Below, piece after piece: positions 7,866 to 16,610 of a stretch of DNA of 64,000 bases (the stretch's first letter is position 1; each line of letters opens with the position of its first letter). Origin of the DNA: Lewinella sp041392765 (lineage in GTDB: Bacteria; Bacteroidota; Bacteroidia; Chitinophagales; Saprospiraceae); NCBI GenBank assembly GCA_041392765.1, contig JAWKLL010000027.1, positions 7,785-71,784 of the forward strand, written 5' to 3'. A program made the translations under genes and the position numbers. Below the pieces are notes generated by a model. It ran no database searches. It saw only the letters and a program-made list of their open reading frames with translations, and had not been told where the DNA came from.

Positions 7866-9634
7866 ATGCACCCCAACAAGCTACTTCCCTACGAAGCTGC
7901 CTGCCTGATACTGGAAGCATACATAGCGTATTACAGCAAATATAAGCGAATCACCAAGCACGCGCAGATTCGTTATGAGGAAAAAGACTGGGCAGGCATA
8001 CAGGAGGATGCCGGTGCGCGCATCACCTTGTACCGCGACATGGTGGGCGAAACTACCGAAAAACTACTGACTTTCTTGGGCGAACGCGCCATGGATCGCA
8101 AAATGTGGCTGCTGACCAAGATACACTTTTCTGAAGAAATTGCCAATTTCAATACCCGCAATATTGCTGAATCCTTCTACAACTCTGTTTTTCGACATGC
8201 GCACCGTGGGCAGTTGGGCAAAGATGACGAACTCATGTTTGTACACGGCAGGGGCAACTATCGGGAATTCAGAAGCATGGTGCCCATTTACCATACCCTC
8301 TACCTGACTGGCTCTTTTGAACTGACCGTGAGCCATTTGCTGGAGTACTACCCCTTCGATATTCCCTATGAAGACCGCCAGCGCGATATTGGATACATCG
8401 TCCGTAGGCTACGGGAATGGGCCTATGAGTATGCTGCCCCGGGTTTTCCCGTTCATTTGGAGGTGCTAAAATCTGTTTTTTTTCGCAATAAAGCCGCCTA
8501 CATCGTGGGGCGATTGGTGCAGCACGGCGACCCCGTTCCCTTCGTGCTTTGCTTGCTCAACGGAGACAGTGGTTTGGTCATCGACACCCTCTTATTAGAA
8601 GAAAACGAGGTGAGCACCATTTTCTCCTTCAACCGCTCCTACTTCTTGGTGGATGTGGATATTGTAACGGAAACAGTGGATTTTCTCCGTTCCATTATGC
8701 CCGCCAAAAGTATGGGCGAGCTGTACAATTCCATTGGCTTCGAAAAGCACGGCAAAACGGTCTTCTACCGCGATTTTGAACGCCACCTACAACTAACAAT
8801 CGACGATTTTGTTTTCACCAAGGGGTCAAGGGCATGGTCATGACTGTTTTTACCCTACCCTCTTTCCCGATGGTATTCAAAGTCATCAAAGACCAATTCA
8901 AGCCGCCCAAGCAAGTTTCTTATGACGATGTGGTGCGTTCCTACGAGTTGGTAAACCGCCACGACCGCGTAGGCCGCATGGCCGACTCCTACTTTTTCCA
9001 GCACTTGGTATTGCCCATCAAACGGATCGCCCCCGACCTGCTCGCGGAACTCCAAACAGAATGTGCCTCTCGTATCGAACTACAGGACGGCAACCTCATT
9101 TTGAAGCATTGCTATGTAGAAAAACGCATGATTCCACTGGATGTCTATCTCACCAAAGCCACAGACGAAGAAGCCCGCGATGCCATCAACGAATACGGAA
9201 AAGCCATCAAGGAACTGGCCGCCGTCAACATTTTCCCGGGCGATATGCTCCTCAAAAACTTTGGGGTCACACGCCTCAATAGGGTCGTTTTCTATGACTA
9301 TGATGAGATTGGATTCCTCACCGACTACCACTTCCGCCGCATTCCCGAAGCCTCCGACCCCTGGGAGGAACTCTCCTCCGAGCCTTACTACCACGTAGGG
9401 CCTATGGATGTCTTCCCCGAGGAGTTCCCGCGCTTCCTCATTGCCAACCCGCAGCACCGCCGCTACCTGATGGAGCTGCACCCCGATTTGTTCGACATTG
9501 ACTTTTGGCAACGAGTGCAACAACTTCACCGCGATGGCAAAATTCCCTCCGTCTATCCTTACCGACGACGCAAAGCCTTCCGACACCTCTACGGCGGAGA
9601 ACCTCGCGAACCTTATTTTGTGGATAATTACTGA
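7866..9634 (+). CDS. aceK: Isocitrate dehydrogenase kinase/phosphatase (frameshifted)
   Basis: AceK phosphorylates and dephosphorylates isocitrate dehydrogenase, and so switches carbon between the TCA cycle and the glyoxylate bypass. The N-terminal regulatory domain runs to about residue 320 and contains LYRDMVGETTEKLLTFLGER and FFRNKAAYIVGRLV. The frame breaks near 8821-8825 in a run of G. Adding one G restores FTKGVKGMVMTVFTLPSFPMVFKVIKDQF, the glycine-rich ATP loop. The second part keeps VNIFPGDMLLKNFGVTRLNR and VVFYDYDEIGFLTD, with the catalytic Asp residues of the protein kinase-like fold. Total length of about 589 residues matches the family. No aceA or aceB lies nearby, and aconitase is 10 kb away. 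Confidence 0.93.
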
Positions 9635-9970
9635 TGCCGCATCGACAACAAAAAGGTACTTTAAAAGCGCCTTCCATCTGGTCAAACCAAGGATAGCAAA
9701 CTTTTTTAGGGGGTATCCGCTCGCCTTGAGGGCGAGCGGTCGGGCTATACGCTCTCACCTCCTCCTCTGCGTTGCGTCGGTACCGCTCCTACCCCTTACC
9801 CGAAAGATTTATAATACGCCTACCGATTCAACACGACAGAAAAACAACGGATTGTCGTTTACATAAACGATGTGACAGCGAGCGTTGGCTTTGTGTGTAT
9901 TGGGTTCGGCCGCCATGCGTAAGCATGCATTGTTATCGCCTTTATATTATTAGTTTTCAGTGTTTTATAC
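9635..9970. other. 336-bp gene-free stretch between aceK and the ZorB-like gene
   Basis: This region has no credible gene. It holds a perfect hairpin (see 9717-9739) and a short palindrome CATGCGTAAGCATG near 9913-9926. It is the downstream boundary of the AT-rich darT-zorB operon and is where its terminator should lie, but I see no clear intrinsic terminator. Confidence 0.6.
9717..9739. repeat. Perfect 9-bp-stem hairpin (REP-like)
   Basis: CCGCTCGCC at 9717-9725 pairs with GGCGAGCGG at 9731-9739 across a 5-base loop, within a GC-richer island. No T-run follows directly, so it is more like an interspersed palindromic repeat than a terminator. Confidence 0.6.
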
Positions 9971-10618
9971 TTAGAGGGGGGACTCCCGTTTTTTAAATTC
10001 TCCGATTTTTGGAATGATGGTTATTAAAAATCGTTGGTTCGCTGGCGGTTCATCAGGTTGAGTTCTTGGTATTCCCTTCTCGCCGCTTCCCGCTACTACT
10101 AACTCGCAATTTTTTAGTTTTTCAAGTCCAATCTGGCTTTCTTCCCAGAGGTTTATCAGAGATTGCGCCCTATAATAACTCAATTTATCGTTTCCTTCCC
10201 AATTGTCTTTTGAGGCTTGTCCTTCCACGACAACAAGGTATTTTATATTTTCGGCTTCGGGGAACTTCAATATCAAATCCTTTATCGCTTTACCTGCTTC
10301 AATCAGTTCGGGTCTTTTGTTTGGTGTAATTTGGTTTATCATTGCGCTGCCCGTCGGGTAGAGGAACTGAATATTCAAAATATGCTTTTTATTCAGGCTA
10401 TCGTAAGTAAAATATCGCTTGTCAATATTATTTACTGCCTTTTCAATTTCTTTTATTCGGTCAAGTTCTTCTTTTGCTGCTGCCAAATCCTTTATAATAC
10501 TGCTTTGCATACTATAAACCAAGACGAACAGAACAAGCATAACGAAAAATAAACTCGTCATCAAGTCCGAGTAACTCAACCAAAAAAAGTCTTTTTTCTT
10601 CTCGTTAGTTTTTGCCAT
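9971..10618 (-). CDS. ZorB/MotB-like OmpA-domain stator protein
   Basis: This is a 215-residue inner-membrane protein. A short basic N-terminus is followed by one transmembrane helix at about 19-37. The motif LSYSDLMTSLFF carries an Asp (D18) at the helix entrance, as the proton-binding Asp of MotB and ZorB does. A coiled-coil linker (about 41-66) leads to an OmpA/peptidoglycan-binding fold, recognisable by VVEGQAS, KLSYYRAQSLINLW (146-157) and NQRFLITIIP near the end. It is shorter than flagellar MotB and no flagellar gene is nearby. It overlaps the ZorA-like gene by 14 bases, and the pair ends the operon begun by the DarT-like gene. It should pair with that protein as a 5:2 ion-driven motor. 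TolR/ExbD is less likely because of the OmpA domain. Confidence 0.88.
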   Translation of the reverse strand: MAKTNEKKKDFFWLSYSDLMTSLFFVMLVLFVLVYSMQSSIIKDLAAAKEELDRIKEIEKAVNNIDKRYFTYDSLNKKHILNIQFLYPTGSAMINQITPNKRPELIEAGKAIKDLILKFPEAENIKYLVVVEGQASKDNWEGNDKLSYYRAQSLINLWEESQIGLEKLKNCELVVAGSGEKGIPRTQPDEPPANQRFLITIIPKIGEFKKRESPL

Positions 10619-12116
10619 TGCCTGTATCTTGCGTTGTTAAAATTTCGAGTTTGGAAATTTTGAGTGTTAAGTCTTTGATTGCTTCAACCAAATCCTTATT
10701 TAGTTCATAATTTGACTGCTGCGACTGCTTTAAGTCTTGTCGTACATTAAGCATACTACTATTTAAATCCTTGAATTGTTCGTTTTGAATTGCCGCACTT
10801 CTGACAAATACTTTTACTACTTCCTGAATATCATTCAGCCCAGTGAAGAAATTTTCGTTATTTTTGATAAAGGTCTGAATAAAGCTTGTGCTTTCTTGGA
10901 AATACTTGTTCAACTCTCCGTAAACACCTTTAATATCTGTATTCAGTTCATCAACTTGCCCACGCCAAATTTCTCGATGGTCTTTGATAGTTGGGAAATG
11001 CAACTCCAACATATCTTTGAACTGCCTTTGCAATTCAATAGATGAGTTAACATTTTTTGCGATTGCATCAAGGTTGGAATTGAAGGATTTGAACGAATTG
11101 AGTGTGTCATTCAAACCTCCAACTACCTTATTGGCTTCTATAACATTTTGATTTAGTGATACTTGATAATCTAAAAACATATTCAACTGTTCCGATGAGT
11201 TTTTGAGGTTCACAAACGTTTCGGCTATTATTGTCGAAGTTCTCGTAAGGCTCAACTTGTTAATTTCCTCCAACACAAGTTGCTGCTTTGAAAGATTGTC
11301 ATTCAACAACTCGGCGGTATCGTGATATTCTCCAATGTTCTCTCCAAACTTCGTAATAAAATTATTCAAGACGCTACGGAACGAGGTCAAACTACCTGCC
11401 ATGCCAATATTCAAAACAGGCAAGAGTTCTCTTTGGATAAAATCGTAATAATGGTTTTTATCGGTGTCATTTTGATAAACGGCTGGCTTGTAATTCAATG
11501 CTGTGTTCCAAACTGTCAAACCCAAACCGAAAAGACTTGCAACCATTGCTGCAATAACGCCATTTAGCAATTGGCTTATGCTTTTGGGTTCGATTGCGCC
11601 AGTTGCCGTAGTAAAGTCAATTCCACTCAAACCAATGATGATGCCGACAAACGTTCCCGCAAGTCCAATGTAAAGCGGAACATTTATCAAGTTGCTGATA
11701 CTGTTATCAAGGCGTTGGATATGCCTATCGCAAATATCCTGCAAAATATTGAAGTCTGCTGATGCACCCTTATTTTTACACAAGTAGGCATTTGTAGATA
11801 GGATTACCTCGTTAAATTCTTCGTGTTTTTGCCTTGTGGTTTCGTCAATAACCAAAACTTCAACTTCTTCTTTTTCAGTTGTATCATCTCCGATTATAGT
11901 TGGATTTCCTTTGCTAATCCCATCAATAAAAGAAGTAAACTCGAAATTATCTTTCAATAATCCTTTCGGAACAAGGTATTTTATTACTTCTATGTTATTA
12001 AAATTCTTGGGAAAAAACGAACGCAAATCTTGCATTTTCCTCCGTACGTCCCAAAATGTGTATAGTTGTAAAACAACTATTAACGCAATAAAGCCGATTT
12101 CAAAATATATCATCAT
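10605..12116 (-). CDS. ZorA/MotA-like proton-channel protein with long coiled-coil tail
   Basis: A 503-residue MotA/TolQ/ExbB-superfamily protein. TM1 is at about 4-22, and a cytoplasmic segment of about 120 residues follows. TM2 (about 146-163: VPLYIGLAGTFVGIIIGLSG) and TM3 (about 184-204: LLNGVIAAMVASLFGLGLTV) are the conserved channel pair, with the GTFVGIIIGL and AMVASLFGLGL signatures of the superfamily. Residues 215-503 are a very long helical tail (repeated Asn/Leu/Lys heptad-like segments). ZorA of Zorya defence systems has such an intracellular tail, whereas flagellar MotA does not. It starts 27 bases after the macrodomain gene stop and overlaps the ZorB-like gene. The frame is intact. 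By analogy the tail would carry a signal of phage-induced membrane perturbation to the effector; this is inference. Confidence 0.88.
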   Translation of the reverse strand: MMIYFEIGFIALIVVLQLYTFWDVRRKMQDLRSFFPKNFNNIEVIKYLVPKGLLKDNFEFTSFIDGISKGNPTIIGDDTTEKEEVEVLVIDETTRQKHEEFNEVILSTNAYLCKNKGASADFNILQDICDRHIQRLDNSISNLINVPLYIGLAGTFVGIIIGLSGIDFTTATGAIEPKSISQLLNGVIAAMVASLFGLGLTVWNTALNYKPAVYQNDTDKNHYYDFIQRELLPVLNIGMAGSLTSFRSVLNNFITKFGENIGEYHDTAELLNDNLSKQQLVLEEINKLSLTRTSTIIAETFVNLKNSSEQLNMFLDYQVSLNQNVIEANKVVGGLNDTLNSFKSFNSNLDAIAKNVNSSIELQRQFKDMLELHFPTIKDHREIWRGQVDELNTDIKGVYGELNKYFQESTSFIQTFIKNNENFFTGLNDIQEVVKVFVRSAAIQNEQFKDLNSSMLNVRQDLKQSQQSNYELNKDLVEAIKDLTLKISKLEILTTQDTGNGKN

Positions 12117-12143
12117 ATCCGTGATGGTTTTGCGAATTGTGGT

Positions 12144-12836
12144 TTAAAAAAGAGTTTTAGGGTTATTATCTGTTGGATTTTGATAATTCCTGATGAAATT
12201 AAAGGCTTTTTCAAGCGTCACATCTCCAATTCCTTTTTCCGATACAAGCCTACTCAAACTTCTGATATTATCATTTTCAAGGGCTGAACTAATTTTTTGA
12301 ACAAAATTCAGCCTTAATCCAGACAATTTAGAAAGTTCTACCTCAGAATGCCGAAGCCAAATACTTTTAAAATCTGCAAACAAGTCATCATAAGCATTTG
12401 GGTCATAATGATAAATTTCAATTTCAATATCGCATTTTTCAAGGTATTTATGCATTATTTCCAATGATACAGCCTCTGGAATTCCGCCATTGCTTGCACC
12501 AAGTAATGGAAAAGCAATTGAAGTAATTCCTTTCTCTTTGTGGGTATCTAAAAATTTTCGCAACCCTTTTTCTAAATACTCTGGTTTACTTTCATATTTC
12601 CAATGATTTTTTGTAGGAAAATTAAGTATCCATTTATTAGGACTTTTAAATAACCAAAGCATGCCGATGCTTAATTGCTTATTTTTACATAGTTCTGAAT
12701 ACCTAACAAACATTTCGGGGTAACGCAACCTGCATTCATAAGCAATACCCGCACCCATTACACCAACACAATTTACTGTATTGACAATGGTTTGCGCCTT
12801 GCTTGTAAATATATTTCCTTTGATTTCCGTTATCAT
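12144..12836 (-). CDS. DarG-like macrodomain (ADP-ribosyl-DNA glycohydrolase/antitoxin-type) protein
   Basis: A 230-residue protein whose first ~155 residues are a macrodomain of the DarG type. It starts ITEIKGNIFTSKAQTIVNTV, then NCVGVMGAGIAYECRLRYPE (ribose-binding loop), LNFPTKNHWKYESKPEYLE with the Lys (K76) that DarG proteins place in the active site, and IAFPLLGASNGGIPEAVS (phosphate-binding loop). DarG removes ADP-ribose from thymidine or guanosine in DNA. The C-terminal ~70 residues (about 160-230) are helical with a helix-hairpin feel (SEKGIGDVTLEKAFNFIRNY) and are shorter than the usual DarG C-terminal domain. Its ATG overlaps the DarT-like stop by 4 bases, the usual toxin-then-antitoxin order of darTG. 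I give no symbol because of the atypical length and context. Confidence 0.9.
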   Translation of the reverse strand: MITEIKGNIFTSKAQTIVNTVNCVGVMGAGIAYECRLRYPEMFVRYSELCKNKQLSIGMLWLFKSPNKWILNFPTKNHWKYESKPEYLEKGLRKFLDTHKEKGITSIAFPLLGASNGGIPEAVSLEIMHKYLEKCDIEIEIYHYDPNAYDDLFADFKSIWLRHSEVELSKLSGLRLNFVQKISSALENDNIRSLSRLVSEKGIGDVTLEKAFNFIRNYQNPTDNNPKTLF

Positions 12837-14371
12837 GAAAAATAAAGTTTAGAAGTTAAGTGACAAGAAACCTCAATATTACAATTTCTTGCTATTTCCC
12901 TCACTTTGTCCATTGTATGAGTGTTTTTACAATGTACCTTTTTGATATAAAGTTTCTGAATTATTGGATAAACCAATACCTCAGCACATTTTTTGCGCTT
13001 GCCGTCTGGATAATCTGTCCAATAACCATTACTTAAAACAAAAGGCAAATCAACCTTATCTAAATTAGAAAGGTCGTTATAAAAAATTGTTGAATTAGAT
13101 GCCGCATTTCCATTTGTAAAAAGGCTGTTTTTTTGATAGATAAATCTACAGTCTATTTCTAGAATCACGATACTATCTTGCCAATCTTTCCTTCTATATA
13201 ACATTGGATTTCTTGGATTAAAGTAAAGAGGAACGTAGTCATGTATTTTTCTGTTATTTTTTGGCTCTTTTGAATTTCTCCTATCGTTAACTTCATTATC
13301 CGATATATCTCTTTGCACAAGTCTTTTTTTATGTGCTTCTGTATGAGAAAGCAACCCGAAATTAAAAATGTTATGCAGATTACTTATGTCTGTCATGTGA
13401 TAAAGACTCGAAATTCCGAAACACGCTACCTTTGAGTTCTTATTAGGATTGTCTTCGATAATTCCACATTCTTCATTAAATTTTATTTCTTCTTCCCTTT
13501 TTGTTTCCTCTGCTAAACGGTTCTTCTCGGCTTCATCCTGTTGCTTTTTCAGTTCTTGGGCTTGTCGTTTTGCTTCAATTTCAGTTTCTCTAAAACTTAA
13601 TTTTTGTTTTAACTCAACTGTTTTGCTAATCAAATTTGAAACAACCCTAGTATTTTCTTTTGCCTTACCTTGAACGATTTTTACTGAAAGGGTCTGAATT
13701 GATTTAAGTAACACTTCAAGTTTTCGAAGTGTTAATTTTGCCGATTGAAAATCGTCTTGTTCAATTTGCTTTTTCACCTGAACATGAAGTGCTTCAATTT
13801 CATGTTTAAATTTTTTGAACTCTTTTGCTCTTTCTACTTCCCTACGTTGGTATTTTCCTACAAGTACGCGCTCTTGAAAAAACTTATCAAATTGCCCAAA
13901 CCTGTTTTTGACTATATCAATCGCAGAAGTTGAAAGTTTTAGATTTTGCTTTTTGTCATACTTCTGCAAAATGTGCTCTAACTCCTCAATATCCTTATCA
14001 GTCTTATAATTGTGTGGAAAACGAACAGGCTCAATTTGCTTTTGTTTTATCTGAACCTCAATCAACTTTTTATTTAGCGCTATTAACTCTTGCTCAATTT
14101 CAAGGAGATCAAAAATTTTACGATTTTTCATCCATAGTGCAATCAATTCCTGCAACTCTACTGCTGTTCGATTTTCAGCTAGTTCTGAAATCTCGCTTGT
14201 TGTAAGCGGATTTTCTTGGTTTACTTTTTCTTCTTTGTTAGTTTGGATTTCTTCTCGGCTTGTTCTCTTCGTTTTTTCTGTTTGTCTACTAGTCTCCTTT
14301 ACCTGTTTTTTCTTGCGAAAACGGGAAAGAACCTTGTTAAAATAGCCTCTAATCCAATCAAATATTTTCAT
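12833..14371 (-). CDS. DarT-like DNA ADP-ribosyltransferase with ~320-residue coiled-coil N-terminal extension
   Basis: A 512-residue protein. Residues 323-512 match DarT (formerly DUF4433), the enzyme that ADP-ribosylates bases in single-stranded DNA. The matching parts are LYHMTDISNLHNIFNFGLLS (323-342, with the NAD-binding His), the Arg-rich loop, HDYVPLYFNPRNPMLYRRKD (377-396, the clearest family signature), and CAEVLVYP, in which E464 sits where the catalytic Glu does. Residues 1-320 are not part of standard DarT (about 210 residues). They are basic at the start, then largely coiled coil, ending in a Lys/Glu/Gln-rich helix (about 265-300). It is the first gene of the four-gene operon. 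The tail could dock on the coiled-coil tail of the ZorA-like protein; that is inference. Confidence 0.88.
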   Translation of the reverse strand: MKIFDWIRGYFNKVLSRFRKKKQVKETSRQTEKTKRTSREEIQTNKEEKVNQENPLTTSEISELAENRTAVELQELIALWMKNRKIFDLLEIEQELIALNKKLIEVQIKQKQIEPVRFPHNYKTDKDIEELEHILQKYDKKQNLKLSTSAIDIVKNRFGQFDKFFQERVLVGKYQRREVERAKEFKKFKHEIEALHVQVKKQIEQDDFQSAKLTLRKLEVLLKSIQTLSVKIVQGKAKENTRVVSNLISKTVELKQKLSFRETEIEAKRQAQELKKQQDEAEKNRLAEETKREEEIKFNEECGIIEDNPNKNSKVACFGISSLYHMTDISNLHNIFNFGLLSHTEAHKKRLVQRDISDNEVNDRRNSKEPKNNRKIHDYVPLYFNPRNPMLYRRKDWQDSIVILEIDCRFIYQKNSLFTNGNAASNSTIFYNDLSNLDKVDLPFVLSNGYWTDYPDGKRKKCAEVLVYPIIQKLYIKKVHCKNTHTMDKVREIARNCNIEVSCHLTSKLYFS

Positions 14372-14466
14372 TTAGGGATTATGTTTTTGCCATATAAGTT
14401 TTACTTCATTTTTCTTTTTTTGTTCGTTCCGTTTGTTTTTTTTAGTTGATTCTAACTCCCCCCCCC

Positions 14467-15630
14467 TCAATCAATCACCCCTGCACCATCTGCAATATGT
14501 ACAACGAGGCTATCTCCTTGCTTGCCAAAAGCGGCTTCATAAGCGGTTAAAGCAGCGTTTGTAAAGTGGTCGAGGGCATCGGTGCGTACCAAATTGAGGG
14601 TACACCCTCCAAAACCACCACCCATCATGCGAGCACCCAACACATCGGGGTGCTTGAGTGCTTGAGTGAAAAGAAAATCCAATTCGGGGCAGCTCACCTC
14701 ATAATCTTCGCTCAACCCGATATGCGTAAGGTTTAGCAACTGACCAATGCCCGTGGCATCGCCCTTGCTAAGTGCCTCCATCATGGCCAACGTACGTAGG
14801 TGTTCGCCCACCACAAAGCGGACACGCTGATAAACCTTGCCCTTGAAGGCACCTTTCAATTGCTCCACTTGTGCAGGAGTGGCTTCCCGAAAAGCGGTTA
14901 TCTGCGGGAAATGCGCCTGCAATACCTGCAAGCCTTCCTTACATTCAGCCACCCGTTGTGGGTATTCCGATTGTGCCAATACATGGCTCACACGCGTATT
15001 CAGCAACACCCACGTGCAGCCCTCCACCGCAATAGGCACGGGTTGGTATTCGAGCGTGCGGCAATCCAGCAAAATGGCGTGTCCTGATTGGCCATTCAAG
15101 CTGGCAAACTGATCCATGATGCCACAGGGAATACCGATAAAAGTATGGGAAGACCGCTGTGCCAACTGCGCCAGCTCAGGCCCATCTAATCCCGCTTTGA
15201 GCAGGTGATTCCAAGCCAATGCCATGCCACATTCCAACGCAGCAGAAGCACTGACCCCCGCACCAATTGGCAGGTCGCCACCAAAAACTACATCTAAACC
15301 TTGCAGTTGATGCCCCAGCCGCTGAAACTGGTCTGCGATGCCCAGCAAATAATTCATCCACAAAGCATCGGTATGAGGGAGGGTATCAATAGGTGCTTCC
15401 GCATACGCGTCGATGTCTAACGCCCAATAACGCAGTAAGGAAGTGCCATTGGGGCGCAAGGCAAAGTACAAGGCTTTGTCGATAGCACCCGGCAAAACTA
15501 TACCCTCGTTGTAGTCCACATGTTCGCCGATAATATTGATACGCCCCGGTGCCCGTACCATGAAAGTTGGGGCGTGGCCGGTGACCTCCTTGAATCGGTC
15601 GGAAACATCTTGCTGGTTATGTAGCATCAT
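14467..15630 (-). CDS. galK: Galactokinase
   Basis: A GHMP-family sugar kinase of 387 residues that phosphorylates galactose at C1 (Leloir pathway). The galactokinase signature GRINIIGEHVDYNEGIVLPG lies near residue 30. The ATP-binding GHMP motif PIGAGVSASAALECGMAL lies near residue 120. FIGIPCGIMDQFASLNGQ with the catalytic-type Asp, and MMGGGFGGCTLNLV near the C-terminus, are also conserved. Frame and length are normal. Its ATG overlaps the yebC stop by 4 bases, so the two are co-transcribed. No other gal gene is present. The DarT-like gene starts 95 bases downstream of its stop, after a run of C. Confidence 0.96.
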   Translation of the reverse strand: MMLHNQQDVSDRFKEVTGHAPTFMVRAPGRINIIGEHVDYNEGIVLPGAIDKALYFALRPNGTSLLRYWALDIDAYAEAPIDTLPHTDALWMNYLLGIADQFQRLGHQLQGLDVVFGGDLPIGAGVSASAALECGMALAWNHLLKAGLDGPELAQLAQRSSHTFIGIPCGIMDQFASLNGQSGHAILLDCRTLEYQPVPIAVEGCTWVLLNTRVSHVLAQSEYPQRVAECKEGLQVLQAHFPQITAFREATPAQVEQLKGAFKGKVYQRVRFVVGEHLRTLAMMEALSKGDATGIGQLLNLTHIGLSEDYEVSCPELDFLFTQALKHPDVLGARMMGGGFGGCTLNLVRTDALDHFTNAALTAYEAAFGKQGDSLVVHIADGAGVID

Positions 15631-16343
15631 TCGCTCATATCCATATTGTGAAACACGTTGACAACGTCTTCGTCGTCTTCCAGCTTGTCGATCAGCTTGA
15701 TCATCGCTTCTACCTGCTCTTCATTGAGTTGTTTGGTATGAGAAGGGATACGCACCAATTCCGCACTTTCCACTTCCAAACCCATTTCCTCAATCCCTTT
15801 TTGTAGGCTGCCGAAATCCTCGAAGGCGCAGGTCAATACCCAATGTTCATCTTCTGGGTGCATATCTTCCAAGCCAAAGTCGATTAAGCCCAATTCCAAT
15901 TCCTCTGTATCCACCCCTTCGGCTTTGATTTTGAACTGTCCTTTGCGGCCAAACATATAGCTCACTTCGCCGGAGTTGCCTAAGTTACCGCCGCCTTTAG
16001 AGAAGTACAAGCGCATACTGGCTACCGTGCGATTGGTGTTGTCGGTTGCTGTTTCTACCAGCACCGCTACCCCGCCAGGGCCATAGCCCTCGTACAACAT
16101 TTCATCGTAGTTGGCAGCGTCTTTCGATAAGGCTCTTTTAATGGCACTATCCACGTTGGCCTTAGGCATATTCGCAGTCTTGGCATTTTGCATGGCCATG
16201 CGCAGGCGTGGGTTGTTTTCCGGCACACCTCCTCCCTCCTTCACCGCTATGGCTATTTCACGGCCAATTTTGGTAAACGTCCTGGCCATAGAGGCCCAGC
16301 GTTTCATTTTCTTCTCCTTGCGGTATTCAAATGCTCTTCCCAT
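15627..16343 (-). CDS. yebC: YebC/PmpR-family translation/transcription factor
   Basis: 238-residue member of the YebC/TACO1 family, whose members either aid translation of proline-rich stretches or act as DNA-binding regulators. The N-terminus WASMARTFTKIGREIAIAVKEGG is the family's signature region. It is followed by NPRLRMAMQNAKTANMPKANVDSAIKRAL, the central YEGYGPGGVAVLVETATDNTNRT, and the GNLGNSGEVSYMFGRKG block. Length is normal and the frame is intact. It overlaps galK by 4 bases downstream, and its own promoter would lie in the region with inverted repeats at 16368-16789. Confidence 0.95.
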   Translation of the reverse strand: MGRAFEYRKEKKMKRWASMARTFTKIGREIAIAVKEGGGVPENNPRLRMAMQNAKTANMPKANVDSAIKRALSKDAANYDEMLYEGYGPGGVAVLVETATDNTNRTVASMRLYFSKGGGNLGNSGEVSYMFGRKGQFKIKAEGVDTEELELGLIDFGLEDMHPEDEHWVLTCAFEDFGSLQKGIEEMGLEVESAELVRIPSHTKQLNEEQVEAMIKLIDKLEDDEDVVNVFHNMDMSE

Positions 16344-16367
16344 GTTTTGCTAGTGGATAAGAGTATG

Positions 16368-16438
16368 TCTAAATTTCTCTGATTGAGCTAAATCAGCTCC
16401 CGATAGCTATCGGGATAGCCAATTGAGGGAATTTTAGA
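16368..16438. repeat. Inverted repeat centred on an 18-bp perfect palindrome
   Basis: TCTAAATTTCTCTGATTGAG at the left is an imperfect inverse of the right end (CCAATTGAGGGAATTTTAGA). The centre 16398-16415 is the perfect palindrome TCCCGATAGCTATCGGGA. A near copy of the palindrome occurs at 37116-37133. Confidence 0.6.
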
Positions 16439-16610
16439 AATAACTCAAAAAGTTAAATTCTATTTTCAACGCGCAAAAATAGTAAAAGCGCATTATTAAT
16501 AAGCAACCTTTAGCAATTATCAATGTCCATAAAAAAAACATTACTCACCCAATAGGGGTATTCGTTGCTAACCGTCATCTTACTATCGCACCATATACTG
16601 TAATCTATTA

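Noticed and set aside
9860..9960. Possible integron attC-like site near the palindromic CATGCGTAAGCATG.
   Set aside because: No GTTRRRY-type core pair and no integrase or cassette structure seen.
9971..12116. MotA/MotB-like pair as flagellar or gliding motor genes.
   Set aside because: No flagellar or Gld genes are near. The MotA-like protein has a very long coiled-coil tail as in ZorA. The pair is in one operon with DarT- and DarG-like genes.
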